DNA of 52,447 nucleotides from Gammaproteobacteria bacterium (GCA_021773635.1 JAJFJV010000036.1:1-52447); one strand, 5' to 3'. Shown: positions 16,445 to 25,260, numbered from the stretch's first letter. Notes: generated by a model from the sequence alone, not told the origin. A program made the numbers and translations.

Positions 16445-18100
16445 ATGGCAAGGGCTAAAGGCAAGCGACGTAGATTGCATACTCGCGGGCGCAGCGTAGA
16501 TCCCGCTGCCCGCGATTCCCTGAACGAACTGCTGGGTGATGCACCGCTTCGCCATGATCTGCTGATCGAATATCTCCACTGCATCCAGAAGCGTTACCGC
16601 CATCTCTCCCGCACCCACCTTGCGGCCCTTGCCGAAAAACTTCGTATTCCCATGGCCGAGGTCTACGAGGTTGCGAGTTTCTACGCCCACTTTCATATTG
16701 ACAGCAAGGACCCCTCGCTGCCGGTGGTGCGCGTATGCACCAGTCTGCCGTGCATGCTCGCCGGTGCCGACAGCCTGCTCGGCCGGATGCGCGGGCAATT
16801 GGGCGGACAGGCCAGGGTACTGTCCGGATCCTGTATGGGGCGTTGCGATTGCGCCCCCGTGGTTGCCGTCGATGACCATTACCTTGGTAATACAAGCGCG
16901 CAAACCGTGGGTGCCGCGCTGGCGGAAGGCGAGGAGGAATCGCTCCCGGATGCCATTCGCTACCCTGCCTATGTCGCCGATGGGGGATACGGACTTTTAC
17001 AGCGTTGTCTAAAAGGCGAGCACTCACTGAGCACTGTCCTGAGTGACCTTGAGGTCTCCGGTCTGCGCGGCCTGGGTGGTGCCGGATTTCCCACCGCACG
17101 CAAATGGCAGGCGGTGAGTGGGGCGCCATCGCCCCGCTACGTGGCGGTCAATGCCGATGAGGGCGAGCCCGGTACCTTCAAGGACCGGCTTTATCTTGCC
17201 GAGGACCCTCACCGGGTGTTGGAGGGTGCGCTCATCGCCGCCTGGGCGGTAGGGGCAGAAAAGGTCTTCATTTATCTTCGGGACGAATATCCAGAACTCC
17301 ATCGCCTGCTGGCGGAAGAATTGCCATCACTTTTGGATGCCGGGCTGGCACCCTCGGGAGGTATTGAGCTGCGCCGCGGCGCCGGGGCCTACATCTGTGG
17401 TGAGGAGTCGGCGATGCTGGAGAGCATCGAGGGCAAGCGCGGTCTGCCGCGCCACCGCCCGCCCTTCGTCGCCGAGCGCGGGCTGTTTGGCCGGCCGACG
17501 CTGGTACACAACGTGGAAACCCTCTACTGGCTGCGGGAGATTCTGGAAGGCGGGGCAGAGCACTTTGCGACCCGTGGATTGAATGGTGCCAGCGGACTAC
17601 GCGCCTGGTCGGTTTCCGGACGAGTGCGCGAACCGGGGGTTAAACAGGCCCCGGCGGGCATCAGCGCCCGCCAACTCATCGACGACTATGCCGGTGGCAT
17701 GGCGGAGGGTCATAGGCTTCGTGCCTTCCTTCCGGGCGGCGCCTCGGGTGGCATCCTCCCGGCCCGGCTGGCCGACCTGCCGCTCGATTTTGGCAGCCTG
17801 AATGAGTACGGCTGTTTCGTTGGTTCAGGTGCGCTCATTGTGCTCAGTGATCAGGACGATCTGGCGGCGGTGGTACGCAACCTGATGGACTTTTTCACCC
17901 ATGAAAGTTGTGGTCAATGCACGCCTTGCCGCGTAGGTACCGAGAAGGCATCGGAACTGTTGGCGGCACCGCTGAAAAATGAGGCACTGCTCACCGAGTT
18001 GGCCGGGGTGATGACCGACGCTTCCATCTGTGGTTTGGGACAGGCGGCGCCCAACCCGGTGCGTTCGCTGTATCGCTTCTTCCGGGATGAGCTGAAATGA
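16445..18100 (+). CDS. Formate dehydrogenase diaphorase subunit, fused FdsG-FdsB (NuoE-NuoF-like)
   Basis: 551 residues joining two normally separate subunits. Residues 20-165 are a NuoE/FdsG-like thioredoxin fold with [2Fe-2S] ligands Cys98, Cys103, Cys130 and Cys134. Residues 180-551 are NuoF/FdsB-like: the NADH/FMN region GLRGLGGAGFPTARKW at 207-222, NADEGEPGTFKDR at 236-248, GAGAYICGEESA near 316, and the [4Fe-4S] motif ESCGQCTPCR near residue 490. Transfers electrons from FdsA to NAD+ via FMN. The N-terminus is basic (KGKRRRLHTRGR). The final codon overlaps the start of fdsA by 4 bp (ATGA). Complex I is unlikely because only these two genes are present and the next is a molybdopterin subunit. 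Confidence 0.9.
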   Translation: MARAKGKRRRLHTRGRSVDPAARDSLNELLGDAPLRHDLLIEYLHCIQKRYRHLSRTHLAALAEKLRIPMAEVYEVASFYAHFHIDSKDPSLPVVRVCTSLPCMLAGADSLLGRMRGQLGGQARVLSGSCMGRCDCAPVVAVDDHYLGNTSAQTVGAALAEGEEESLPDAIRYPAYVADGGYGLLQRCLKGEHSLSTVLSDLEVSGLRGLGGAGFPTARKWQAVSGAPSPRYVAVNADEGEPGTFKDRLYLAEDPHRVLEGALIAAWAVGAEKVFIYLRDEYPELHRLLAEELPSLLDAGLAPSGGIELRRGAGAYICGEESAMLESIEGKRGLPRHRPPFVAERGLFGRPTLVHNVETLYWLREILEGGAEHFATRGLNGASGLRAWSVSGRVREPGVKQAPAGISARQLIDDYAGGMAEGHRLRAFLPGGASGGILPARLADLPLDFGSLNEYGCFVGSGALIVLSDQDDLAAVVRNLMDFFTHESCGQCTPCRVGTEKASELLAAPLKNEALLTELAGVMTDASICGLGQAAPNPVRSLYRFFRDELK

Positions 18101-20847
18101 CCCAACCGGTTTCCTTCTTTCTCGATGATCGCGAAGTAGAGGCTGGCCCGGACGAGAGCTTATGGGATGTGGCCCGGCGTGAGGGCACTGAAATACCACA
18201 TCTTTGCCACGCGCCGAAACCCGGCTACCGACCTGATGGTAACTGTCGCGCCTGCATGGTGGAGGTGGAGGGCGAGCGTGTACTGGCCGCTTCCTGCGTG
18301 CGCAAACCCCAGACTGGCATGCGGGTACAGACCTCTACACCGCGGGTTGAGCGGGCACGCAGAACTGTCTTCCAGTTGTTAGTTGCCGATCTGCCAGCGG
18401 CGGATAAAAGTCATTGTCTCGACACGCCCCTGGCTCGCTGGTGTGAAGAACTCGGTGTGTCCGGTAGCCCCTTCCCGGCGCGCGAACGAGCCGAGACCGA
18501 CCGTAGTCATCCGGCGGTGGCCTGGTTTCCCGATGCCTGCATCCAGTGTCAGCTGTGCCTGCGCGCCTGCCGCGAGGTGCAGCACAACGATGTCATCGGC
18601 ATGGCCCATCGTGGCGCCGAGACACGGGTGATTTTCGATCTGGACGATACTTTGGCCGAGAGTACCTGTGTTGCTTGCGGCGAGTGCGTGCAGGCCTGTC
18701 CGACCGGGGCATTGATGGAGTCGGCACGGGTTAACCGTATGGGAGAAGCCTTGCCGACCGTGGCAAAGCGGGTGCCCAGCATCTGCCCTTACTGCGGAGT
18801 GGGCTGCCAGCTCGATTTTCTCGTGGAGGACGAGCGTATTGTCGCGGTGGAGGGACGGGATGGGCCTTCCAATAACAATCGCCTGTGTGTGAAGGGGCGC
18901 TTTGGCTTCGATTATATCCATCACCCGCAGCGGCTCACGCGGCCGCTGATACGCCGAGACGACGCCCCCAAGGCGGGCACCTGCACCATCGACCCGGCGG
19001 ACCCGTCGACTCACTTCCGCGAGGCGAGCTGGGAGGAAGCGCTGAAAGTGGCGGCCAACGGCTTCAGGAAGATTCGTGAGCGTGACGGTGGCGAGGCCTT
19101 GGCGGGTTTTGGCTCCGCCAAGGGCAGCAACGAAGAGGCTTATCTGGTGCAGAAACTGGTGCGCACCGGCTTTGGCGCCCACAACGTGGATCACTGCACG
19201 CGGCTGTGTCACGCATCGTCAGTAGCGGCGTTGCTGGAGGGTATCGGCTCCGGGGCGGTCACCGCGCCCTTTACCACCTGTGCGGAGTCGGACGTCATCA
19301 TCGTTACCGGTTCCAACACCAGCGCCAACCACCCGGTAGCGGCCACTTTTCTCAAGCAGGCGGCAGCGCGGGGAGCGACGCTCATCGTCATCGATCCCCG
19401 TGGCGTGGATCTCACGGCCTACGCGGAGCACCGGCTACTGTTCCGGCCGGGGAGCGATGTGGCCCTGCTCAATGCGATGCTGCACGTGATCATCACCGAG
19501 GAGCTCTACGACCACGATTTTGTCGAGAACCGCACCGAGGGCTTTGAGGAATTGTGTGCGCATATCAGTCCCTATCGACCAGAGGCCATGGCGCCGGTCT
19601 GTGGCATAGAGGCGGAAGCTATCCGTCGCGTCGCGCGCATTTATGCCCGGGCGAAAGCGGCGGTGATCTTCTGGGGTATGGGGATCTCCCAGCATGTACA
19701 CGGCACCGACAACGTGCGTTGCCTTATAGCCCTGGCGACCCTCTGCGGTCAGGTGGGCCGGCCCGGTACCGGTCTGCATCCACTACGTGGCCAGAACAAT
19801 GTGCAGGGCGCCTCCGATGCCGGCCTGATTCCCATGTTCCTGCCGGATTATCAATCTGTGAAGGACGCGGAAAAGCGTGCCCGTTATGAACAGGCCTGGG
19901 GTGTGACCCTGCCGGAGGAACCCGGACTTACGGTGGTGGAGATCATCGATGCGGCCTTCGACAGGCGCGTCAAGGGCCTCTACGTGATGGGCGAAAATCC
20001 CGCCATGTCCGACCCGAATCTCGGGCATGCGCGTGAGGGGCTGGCGCGCCTGGAACATCTGGTGGTGCAGGATCTGTTTTTAACCGAGACCGCCTTCCAC
20101 GCCGATGTGGTGTTACCGGCAGCTGCATGGCCCGAAAAAGAGGGCACGGTGACCAACACCAACCGGCAGGTGCAGATGGGCCACCCGGCGGTGGCGCCTC
20201 CGGGAGATGCCCGTCAGGACTGGTGGATTGTGCAGGAACTGGCGCGGCGTCTCGGGCTCGACTGGAATTATCAGGGACCCGCCGAGGTGTACCGGGAGAT
20301 GAGCGGCTTGATGGCCTCCCTCAACAACATTTCCTGGGAGCGTCTGCAGGCGGAGGACTCGGTGACTTACCCCTGTCCCGGCCCGAAAGAACCGGGACAG
20401 GAAATTGTCTTCGGGGATCGTTTTCCCACCGCCAGCGGCCGCGCCCGGCTGGTACCAGCGGACATCATTCCGCCGGACGAGTTGCCGGACGAGAAATACC
20501 CCATGATTCTGATTACCGGGCGCTTGCTGGAACACTGGCATACCGGCGCCATGACCCGGCGCAGCCGAGCGCTGGATGCCATCGAACCCCAGGCGGCGGT
20601 GAGTCTGTCACCGGCGGACATTGAGCGGATGGACGTGCGGCCCGGTGATTCTGTACGCGTTCTTACTCGCCGCGGACAAATTGGGCTGGAGGTGCGTTCC
20701 GATCCGCGGGTACCCGAGGGCACGCTGTTCATTCCCTTCTGTTACTTTGAGGCCGCCGCCAACCTGCTCACCAACCCGGTACTCGATCCCTACGGAAAAA
20801 TCCCGGAGTTCAAGTTCTGTGCAGCACGTGTGGAGCGTGGTACCTAG
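18097..20847 (+). CDS. fdsA: NAD-dependent formate dehydrogenase catalytic subunit FdsA
   Basis: 916 residues. N-terminal [2Fe-2S] domain with Cys37, Cys50, Cys53 and Cys67. Two ferredoxin-type [4Fe-4S] motifs follow, CIQCQLCLRAC near 148 and CVACGECVQAC near 190. The bis-MGD catalytic domain opens with CPYCGVGC near 230. The catalytic metal ligand is probably the Cys in CTRLCH near 369, so this is a cysteine rather than a selenocysteine enzyme. The C-terminal dinucleotide-binding domain includes GRLLEHWHTGAMTRRS. Oxidises formate to CO2, passing electrons to the fused FdsGB. Accessory fdsC (sulfuration) and fdsD genes are not adjacent. Confidence 0.93.
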   Translation: MTQPVSFFLDDREVEAGPDESLWDVARREGTEIPHLCHAPKPGYRPDGNCRACMVEVEGERVLAASCVRKPQTGMRVQTSTPRVERARRTVFQLLVADLPAADKSHCLDTPLARWCEELGVSGSPFPARERAETDRSHPAVAWFPDACIQCQLCLRACREVQHNDVIGMAHRGAETRVIFDLDDTLAESTCVACGECVQACPTGALMESARVNRMGEALPTVAKRVPSICPYCGVGCQLDFLVEDERIVAVEGRDGPSNNNRLCVKGRFGFDYIHHPQRLTRPLIRRDDAPKAGTCTIDPADPSTHFREASWEEALKVAANGFRKIRERDGGEALAGFGSAKGSNEEAYLVQKLVRTGFGAHNVDHCTRLCHASSVAALLEGIGSGAVTAPFTTCAESDVIIVTGSNTSANHPVAATFLKQAAARGATLIVIDPRGVDLTAYAEHRLLFRPGSDVALLNAMLHVIITEELYDHDFVENRTEGFEELCAHISPYRPEAMAPVCGIEAEAIRRVARIYARAKAAVIFWGMGISQHVHGTDNVRCLIALATLCGQVGRPGTGLHPLRGQNNVQGASDAGLIPMFLPDYQSVKDAEKRARYEQAWGVTLPEEPGLTVVEIIDAAFDRRVKGLYVMGENPAMSDPNLGHAREGLARLEHLVVQDLFLTETAFHADVVLPAAAWPEKEGTVTNTNRQVQMGHPAVAPPGDARQDWWIVQELARRLGLDWNYQGPAEVYREMSGLMASLNNISWERLQAEDSVTYPCPGPKEPGQEIVFGDRFPTASGRARLVPADIIPPDELPDEKYPMILITGRLLEHWHTGAMTRRSRALDAIEPQAAVSLSPADIERMDVRPGDSVRVLTRRGQIGLEVRSDPRVPEGTLFIPFCYFEAAANLLTNPVLDPYGKIPEFKFCAARVERGT

Positions 20848-20865
20848 GAAACTACCAATCCACCT

Positions 20866-20905
20866 CGTCATTCCGGGCGTAGTGAAACGGAGACCCGGAA
20901 TCCAG
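20866..20905. repeat. Dispersed palindromic repeat
   Basis: CGTCATTCCGGGCGTAGTGA begins an element that ends ACCCGGAATCCAG. The inner arms TTCCGGG and CCCGGAA can pair. It is the same kind of element as 16306-16338 and sits between fdsA and the next gene. Possibly a transcript-end hairpin or a miniature dispersed repeat. Confidence 0.6.
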
Positions 20906-20954
20906 ATTGTAAAATTAACAACGCTGCAAACGTAACTCATTGAGGGGCATCAAA

Positions 20955-21950
20955 ATGCTAAACGTAGTTCAGCTTGGTTTGGGTCCTCTGGGGCAAAACA
21001 TCGTCCGCTTTATCTCCGAACGGCGCGGCATCCAGCTCGTGGCCGCGGTGGACCCCGATCCGGCGAAGCAGGGCGCAGATTTAGGAACACTTTGCGGGCT
21101 GAAATCCATGGGCATCCCCGTGTCCAACAATTTGGCCACTGCGCTTCAGGATAAACATGCTGACGTGGCTATATTGGCGACCGTATCCGATATCGAAATC
21201 CTCGAATTACAGATCGAGGAAGCCGCCAGCCTGGGCCTCCATATCATCTCTACCTGCGAGGAGCTCTCCTACCCGTGGGAGTCCTTTCCACGTATTGCCA
21301 AACGTATCGACAGGACCTGTCGGATATACGAAGTGGCCTGTGTAGGGACGGGAATAAACCCCGGCTTTTTGATGGATTATCTGCCCTGCGTGCTCACTTC
21401 TGTCTGTCAGCAGGTGGAACACATCCGCGTAAGCCGTATTCAGGATGCCTCCACGCGGCGGGTGCCCTTCCAGCAGAAGATCGGTGCGGGACTAAGCTTG
21501 GCCGAGTTCAAGGCTAAAGAAGCCGAGGGTACCTTACGCCATGTGGGCCTCACCGAGTCCATTCACATGATCGCGCGGAGCCTGCACTGGACCTTGGACC
21601 GCGTTACCGAGAGCCTGGAGCCAGTGGTTGCCACAAAGAAACTCAAATCTGGCCACATGCCCATCGCCAAGGGACATGCCGCGGGGGTCGAGCAAATAGC
21701 CCGCGCCTACGTGGGCAAGAAAGAGGTCATCCGGCTGCATTTCCGCGCCGCCGTGGGTGAGCCGGAATCTATCGACAGTATCGAAATTACCGGCAATCCC
21801 TCAATGAAGTCGGTCATCTCTGGCGGGGTTAACGGCGACATCGCCACCTGCGCCATTGCGGTCAATGCAATCCCGGCAATCTGTTCCGCTGGCAGCGGTC
21901 TTAAGACTATGCTGGATTTACGGGTTCCGGGGTGTTTTGATGGTTCTTAA
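20955..21950 (+). CDS. Dihydrodipicolinate-reductase-like NAD(P) oxidoreductase (2,4-diaminopentanoate dehydrogenase-like)
   Basis: 331 residues from ATG 20955, which follows TGAGGGG; an upstream in-frame TTG at 20940 is less likely. An N-terminal Rossmann fold carries the nucleotide motif GLGPLGQNI near 8-16 and a D-P-D segment near 35-38 (VDPDPAK). The C-terminal half resembles the DapB-N/Ord group of amine dehydrogenases (VGTGINPGFLMDYLPCVL near 133-150). The family includes 2,4-diaminopentanoate dehydrogenase of amino-acid fermenters, but in aerobic proteobacteria the substrate is unknown. Convergent with the restriction cassette. Confidence 0.75.
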   Translation: MLNVVQLGLGPLGQNIVRFISERRGIQLVAAVDPDPAKQGADLGTLCGLKSMGIPVSNNLATALQDKHADVAILATVSDIEILELQIEEAASLGLHIISTCEELSYPWESFPRIAKRIDRTCRIYEVACVGTGINPGFLMDYLPCVLTSVCQQVEHIRVSRIQDASTRRVPFQQKIGAGLSLAEFKAKEAEGTLRHVGLTESIHMIARSLHWTLDRVTESLEPVVATKKLKSGHMPIAKGHAAGVEQIARAYVGKKEVIRLHFRAAVGEPESIDSIEITGNPSMKSVISGGVNGDIATCAIAVNAIPAICSAGSGLKTMLDLRVPGCFDGS

Positions 21951-22004
21951 CTTCCGTGTTGTGCCATTCCTCTGATACTGGAGGGTATTAACCTTAGATG
22001 ATCA

Positions 22005-23384
22005 CTATACGTGAACAATCTCAAATCTTTCATAAAGTGACCCTAGATTTCCCGACTTTATTCTAAATTGGCTTCTACGCTTAGTTTTTGGGTGATTTCC
22101 TGATTCATTCTCAAGCTTAATGCCGGGGTCGTAGTACACCTCCCCAATAGAAATTGCAGTCAATAGATTTCTAAAATCCGCACCACTTCCAAGTTTTACC
22201 CACTTACCATACTGATACTTACGTACTTTATTTTTATGTGATAGCGACGGAATATACACTGCTTGACCGTGTTTTCTTTTCCAATGATTAATTAATTTTT
22301 CGTAATGCCAAATTGCTGCAGGAGAACCATCCTCTGCAACCAAGGTTATTCCACCGTATCCATCTGAAATCTTCTTTGAGGACGGATCGAAGCCATCGAG
22401 AACAAGTTTTAAATTAGTTAATTTATGCGTTAGTCCAACCTTATGAATTCCACCAAAATTAAGTCGGTCTGGCCTACCTCTTCTGTCGGGATAGCCATAT
22501 TTTCTGATAAACGCCTCAACTCCCTCCTCCTTGTAAAATCCCCCTGTAGGTTCTGGTGTCATTAATGTAATGACCTTGGTATCTGTTTTTTCAAAGGACG
22601 CAACACCAAACTGTTTCACTTCCCAGCCCAGAAAGTCCGGCTCTGCCTTGCTATTTGGAGTTATTCCCAGCTCAGCCTCCAGGGTATAACCTCCACAATT
22701 TGGATTATTGCAAGGTGCTATTGTCCTGTCCGCCCTAAGCTTTTTTCCGGTTATCCAGCCTTTCTCACTAATTCTTTTTAGTTCCGAAAGCAATGCCGAT
22801 CTAGAAGTACGTCCAAAGCCCGCGTCCTGAATTAGGATTTCAATAAATACTCCGCATGGCGCATGGCTATCAAGACCTCTTGCTTGTTCCGCGGCGATGG
22901 ATTCAGGGCTTGCTAGATAGCTCACGACAGCTCCGCCATCTCTTATGCCTATAAATAATACGCGACCTTCATCTCGCCCCCGTTTTGTTGGATTCATCAA
23001 CGTGCTTGGGGCCATATCACAACCCTGCAGAAAACCAGAAAATCGCACCTCTGGGTATTGTGGATAGAGTATTAATTGAGCATATGGAGCTAAACACAAA
23101 TTACCATCGTGACTCATCCAGTAAAGCGTCATGGGGGCATGTAATTTAACAGAATCGTGACGAACAGATTGTTTGAGAGATGTGGTTGGCGTGACTTTAA
23201 AATCCCCTGTCGGAATCATGCTGATGGAGGTAACATCCGGTCCAACATAAACCTGATTCTTACTATTGTCATTCGGAGATAGCAGCTTGAAATAGATCTT
23301 TGTAACCTCATTTCCAGCCATCATCAATATTAATTTATCAAGGTCAATCTGATTGTCATTTGTCTGATCCATTGAATTATCCAT
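22005..23384 (-). CDS. MvaI/BcnI-family type II restriction endonuclease with N-terminal extension
   Basis: 459 residues. The C-terminal part (about 230-459) is an MvaI-like nuclease: TLEAELG at 234-240 (Glu236), then AEPDFLGWEVKQ with Asp250, Glu255 and Lys257 forming the PD-(D/E)xK site. Recalled MvaI numbering (Asp50, Glu55, Lys57) differs by exactly 200, so about 200 residues have been added at the N-terminus. That extension (IYFKLLSPNDNSKNQVYVG, YPQYPEVRFSGFL) looks faintly like the EcoRII effector domain. MvaI cuts CCWGG, and the linked Dcm and Vsr fit that site. The start overlaps the vsr stop (TAATG). Lower GC than flanking genes suggests transfer. Confidence 0.87.
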   Translation of the reverse strand: MDNSMDQTNDNQIDLDKLILMMAGNEVTKIYFKLLSPNDNSKNQVYVGPDVTSISMIPTGDFKVTPTTSLKQSVRHDSVKLHAPMTLYWMSHDGNLCLAPYAQLILYPQYPEVRFSGFLQGCDMAPSTLMNPTKRGRDEGRVLFIGIRDGGAVVSYLASPESIAAEQARGLDSHAPCGVFIEILIQDAGFGRTSRSALLSELKRISEKGWITGKKLRADRTIAPCNNPNCGGYTLEAELGITPNSKAEPDFLGWEVKQFGVASFEKTDTKVITLMTPEPTGGFYKEEGVEAFIRKYGYPDRRGRPDRLNFGGIHKVGLTHKLTNLKLVLDGFDPSSKKISDGYGGITLVAEDGSPAAIWHYEKLINHWKRKHGQAVYIPSLSHKNKVRKYQYGKWVKLGSGADFRNLLTAISIGEVYYDPGIKLENESGNHPKTKRRSQFRIKSGNLGSLYERFEIVHV

Positions 23385-23851
23385 TATTTCCTTAAAGTCT
23401 TAAGTCCCTTGATTTCGTCTCTCGGAAGAATTCCATTTAGCCATCTATCAGCCTTGTCTAAAACACTGTCTATGGGTCGTCGTTCAGGACCTTTTATTGC
23501 ACACTCCCATACCGTAAGTACACGCCATTCGTTCGATAGTAACTGGGTGATATTTATTTCATCACGAGCCTTGTTGTTATTGATCTTTTCTTTCCAGAAC
23601 TCATGATGAGTTGTTGGCCACTTAAATAAACCGCAATCATGTCCATGCCAGAAGCAGCCATGAACAAATATTACGGCGTTATGTTGCGGGAATATAAGGT
23701 CCGGGCTTCCGGGTAGTCGTTTGTCGTGCAGGCGGTAACGGAAACCTCTGGCAAAGAGTCCCTTTCTTATTAATAGCTCAGGCTTCGTATTCTTACTCCG
23801 GATGCCTGCCATCATCCGGCTGCGCGTCTTTTTGTCTACAACATCCGTCAT
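23384..23851 (-). CDS. vsr: Very short patch repair endonuclease Vsr
   Basis: 155 residues. Nicks 5' of the T in T:G mismatches formed when 5-methylcytosine deaminates at Dcm sites. Key residues match E. coli Vsr numbering: Asp51 (GSPDLIF), His64 (VHGCF) and His69 (CFWHGHDC), with zinc ligands including Cys66 and Cys73. The start codon overlaps the dcm stop by 4 bp and its own stop overlaps the endonuclease start, so the three genes are translated as a unit. A Vsr beside the methylase implies that it methylates C5 of cytosine. Confidence 0.95.
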   Translation of the reverse strand: MTDVVDKKTRSRMMAGIRSKNTKPELLIRKGLFARGFRYRLHDKRLPGSPDLIFPQHNAVIFVHGCFWHGHDCGLFKWPTTHHEFWKEKINNNKARDEINITQLLSNEWRVLTVWECAIKGPERRPIDSVLDKADRWLNGILPRDEIKGLKTLRK

Positions 23852-25116
23852 TGCATAAACAGTGCTTGCTGACGTCCATTAGTGGTGTCTGTATCTTCGA
23901 CTTTTAGCGCCATGATAAACGGCTTCATGATACGGGCTACTTCGGTAACAACCGGGACAACGACACCATTACCAAACTGTTTGTAGGCGCGAGTGTCAGA
24001 TACGGGAATAGTGAAATGTTCTCCAGCATTCTCGTAGCCCATTAATCGAGCGCATTCTCTGGGGGTCAGGCGTCTCGGATTTCCACGCCCCCTTGATACC
24101 AGAATTTCAGAGCCATCCTTGTAGTATCTGGCTGACAGTGTTCTGGAAACAGATTTCTTAGTTACAAGTCCAAAGCCAAATCCATTACCTGCCTTTCGAT
24201 GCTTTTCAGCATAGCCTTGCAAATAACTCCATAGCTTATCGCTGAGTATGTATTTTCCATTAACCTTTGCTAGGGCTCCGACAGTGTAAGGGCCCTCGGT
24301 TTGTTCAGAGCCATCTTGGGGGTGAAGCACATCTGCCATGATCTTTTCATCCTTATTCGGCAACTGCAGAGCTCCCCAGCTAAACTCAGTGTCTTCACGG
24401 AAACCGGCTATAAAAATACGCTCGCGATGCTGAGGTACAAAGCCCTTAGCATCAATGACGTTTGAGAATACTTGGTAGCCCAGCTCTTCCTTCAGCGTTC
24501 TGAGAATTACCTTGAGGGTATTGCCCTTATCATGACTCCTGAGGTTCTTAACATTTTCAAGCAGAAAGGCCTTTGGCCTTTTTTCTTTGATAATCCTGGC
24601 GACATCGAAAAACAGGGTTCCCTGTGTCTCGCATTCAAATCCGTGTTTGCGACCCAGTGAGTTTTTCTTGGATACGCCAGCAATAGAAAACGGTTGGCAG
24701 GGAAAGCCGGCCAGCAATACATCATGGTCTGGGATGTGTTTTGCGTTAACCTGTGTAATATCGCCCGCAATTTCATGATCCACTGTAAAATTATCGAGGT
24801 AGGTTTTCCGGGCATACTTATCCCACTCACTGGTAAATACACAGTGACCGCCATGTTCTTCAAAGCCCATGCGCATACCGCCAATCCCGGCAAATAGATC
24901 GATAAAGCTGAAGTCGTTTCCGGTTGGAGCACGCTGACCTTCGGTAAACAGCATTTGTTGAAGGCCTAGAACTGCATACTTTGGTGGCCCGTCTTCCCGT
25001 ACTTCCCAGCGTTTGATAGTTCTGACATCCCGATCGATATAATCGGCTATTTCCTGCTGTGTATGGTGATCCCTGAGGCGAGCTAGTATTTCTTGCGGAT
25101 TAACCAGAATATCCAT
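23848..25116 (-). CDS. dcm: DNA (cytosine-5) methyltransferase, Dcm-type, with N-terminal HTH
   Basis: 422 residues. Residues 8-40 (QQEIADYIDRDVRTIKRWE) form a helix-turn-helix of the kind that lets M.EcoRII/M.SsoII/M.Dcm-type enzymes bind their own promoter. Catalytic motifs: I FIDLFAGIGGMR (71-82), IV GFPCQPFS with Cys140, VI ENVKNL (187-192), VIII PQHRERIFIAGF near 230, and X YKQFGNGVVVPV near 383. CCWGG is the likely target, inferred from the MvaI-type nuclease and Vsr. First gene of the cassette, with an inverted-repeat operator candidate 37-62 bp upstream of its ATG. Confidence 0.95.
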   Translation of the reverse strand: MDILVNPQEILARLRDHHTQQEIADYIDRDVRTIKRWEVREDGPPKYAVLGLQQMLFTEGQRAPTGNDFSFIDLFAGIGGMRMGFEEHGGHCVFTSEWDKYARKTYLDNFTVDHEIAGDITQVNAKHIPDHDVLLAGFPCQPFSIAGVSKKNSLGRKHGFECETQGTLFFDVARIIKEKRPKAFLLENVKNLRSHDKGNTLKVILRTLKEELGYQVFSNVIDAKGFVPQHRERIFIAGFREDTEFSWGALQLPNKDEKIMADVLHPQDGSEQTEGPYTVGALAKVNGKYILSDKLWSYLQGYAEKHRKAGNGFGFGLVTKKSVSRTLSARYYKDGSEILVSRGRGNPRRLTPRECARLMGYENAGEHFTIPVSDTRAYKQFGNGVVVPVVTEVARIMKPFIMALKVEDTDTTNGRQQALFMQ

Positions 25117-25152
25117 GGATTAGCCATCCTTCACGATGGTCTGGGAATAAAA

Positions 25153-25178
25153 GGGGACATTATGTCCCTATTGTCCCC
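25153..25178 (-). promoter_or_regulatory. Inverted-repeat operator candidate upstream of dcm
   Basis: GGGACA-TTA-TGTCCC (25154-25168) is a perfect dyad nested in a wider GGGGACA-N12-TGTCCCC (25153-25178), 37-62 bp before the dcm ATG. It resembles the GGACA/TGTCC inverted repeat bound by the N-terminal region of M.SsoII to repress its own gene (recalled). The methyltransferase here has an N-terminal HTH, so autoregulation is plausible. Confidence 0.6.
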
Positions 25179-25260
25179 CAAGTCAATGGCTGTTGGGGTG
25201 GGCTCTTTTTTTGAGGAAAAAAGTAGAGCTTGTATATCCAGCTTTGCCGGGAAGGAAATT

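Noticed and set aside
16445-18100. NuoE-NuoF fusion of respiratory complex I
   Set aside because: The next, overlapping gene is a molybdopterin formate dehydrogenase subunit, and no other nuo gene is present.
18097-20847. Selenocysteine formate dehydrogenase
   Set aside because: No in-frame TGA in the catalytic region; the ligand position reads Cys (CTRLCH).
22005-25180. Phage-defence island with further systems
   Set aside because: Only the three R-M genes are present; flanking genes (Ord-like oxidoreductase and YgiQ) are ordinary chromosomal genes.
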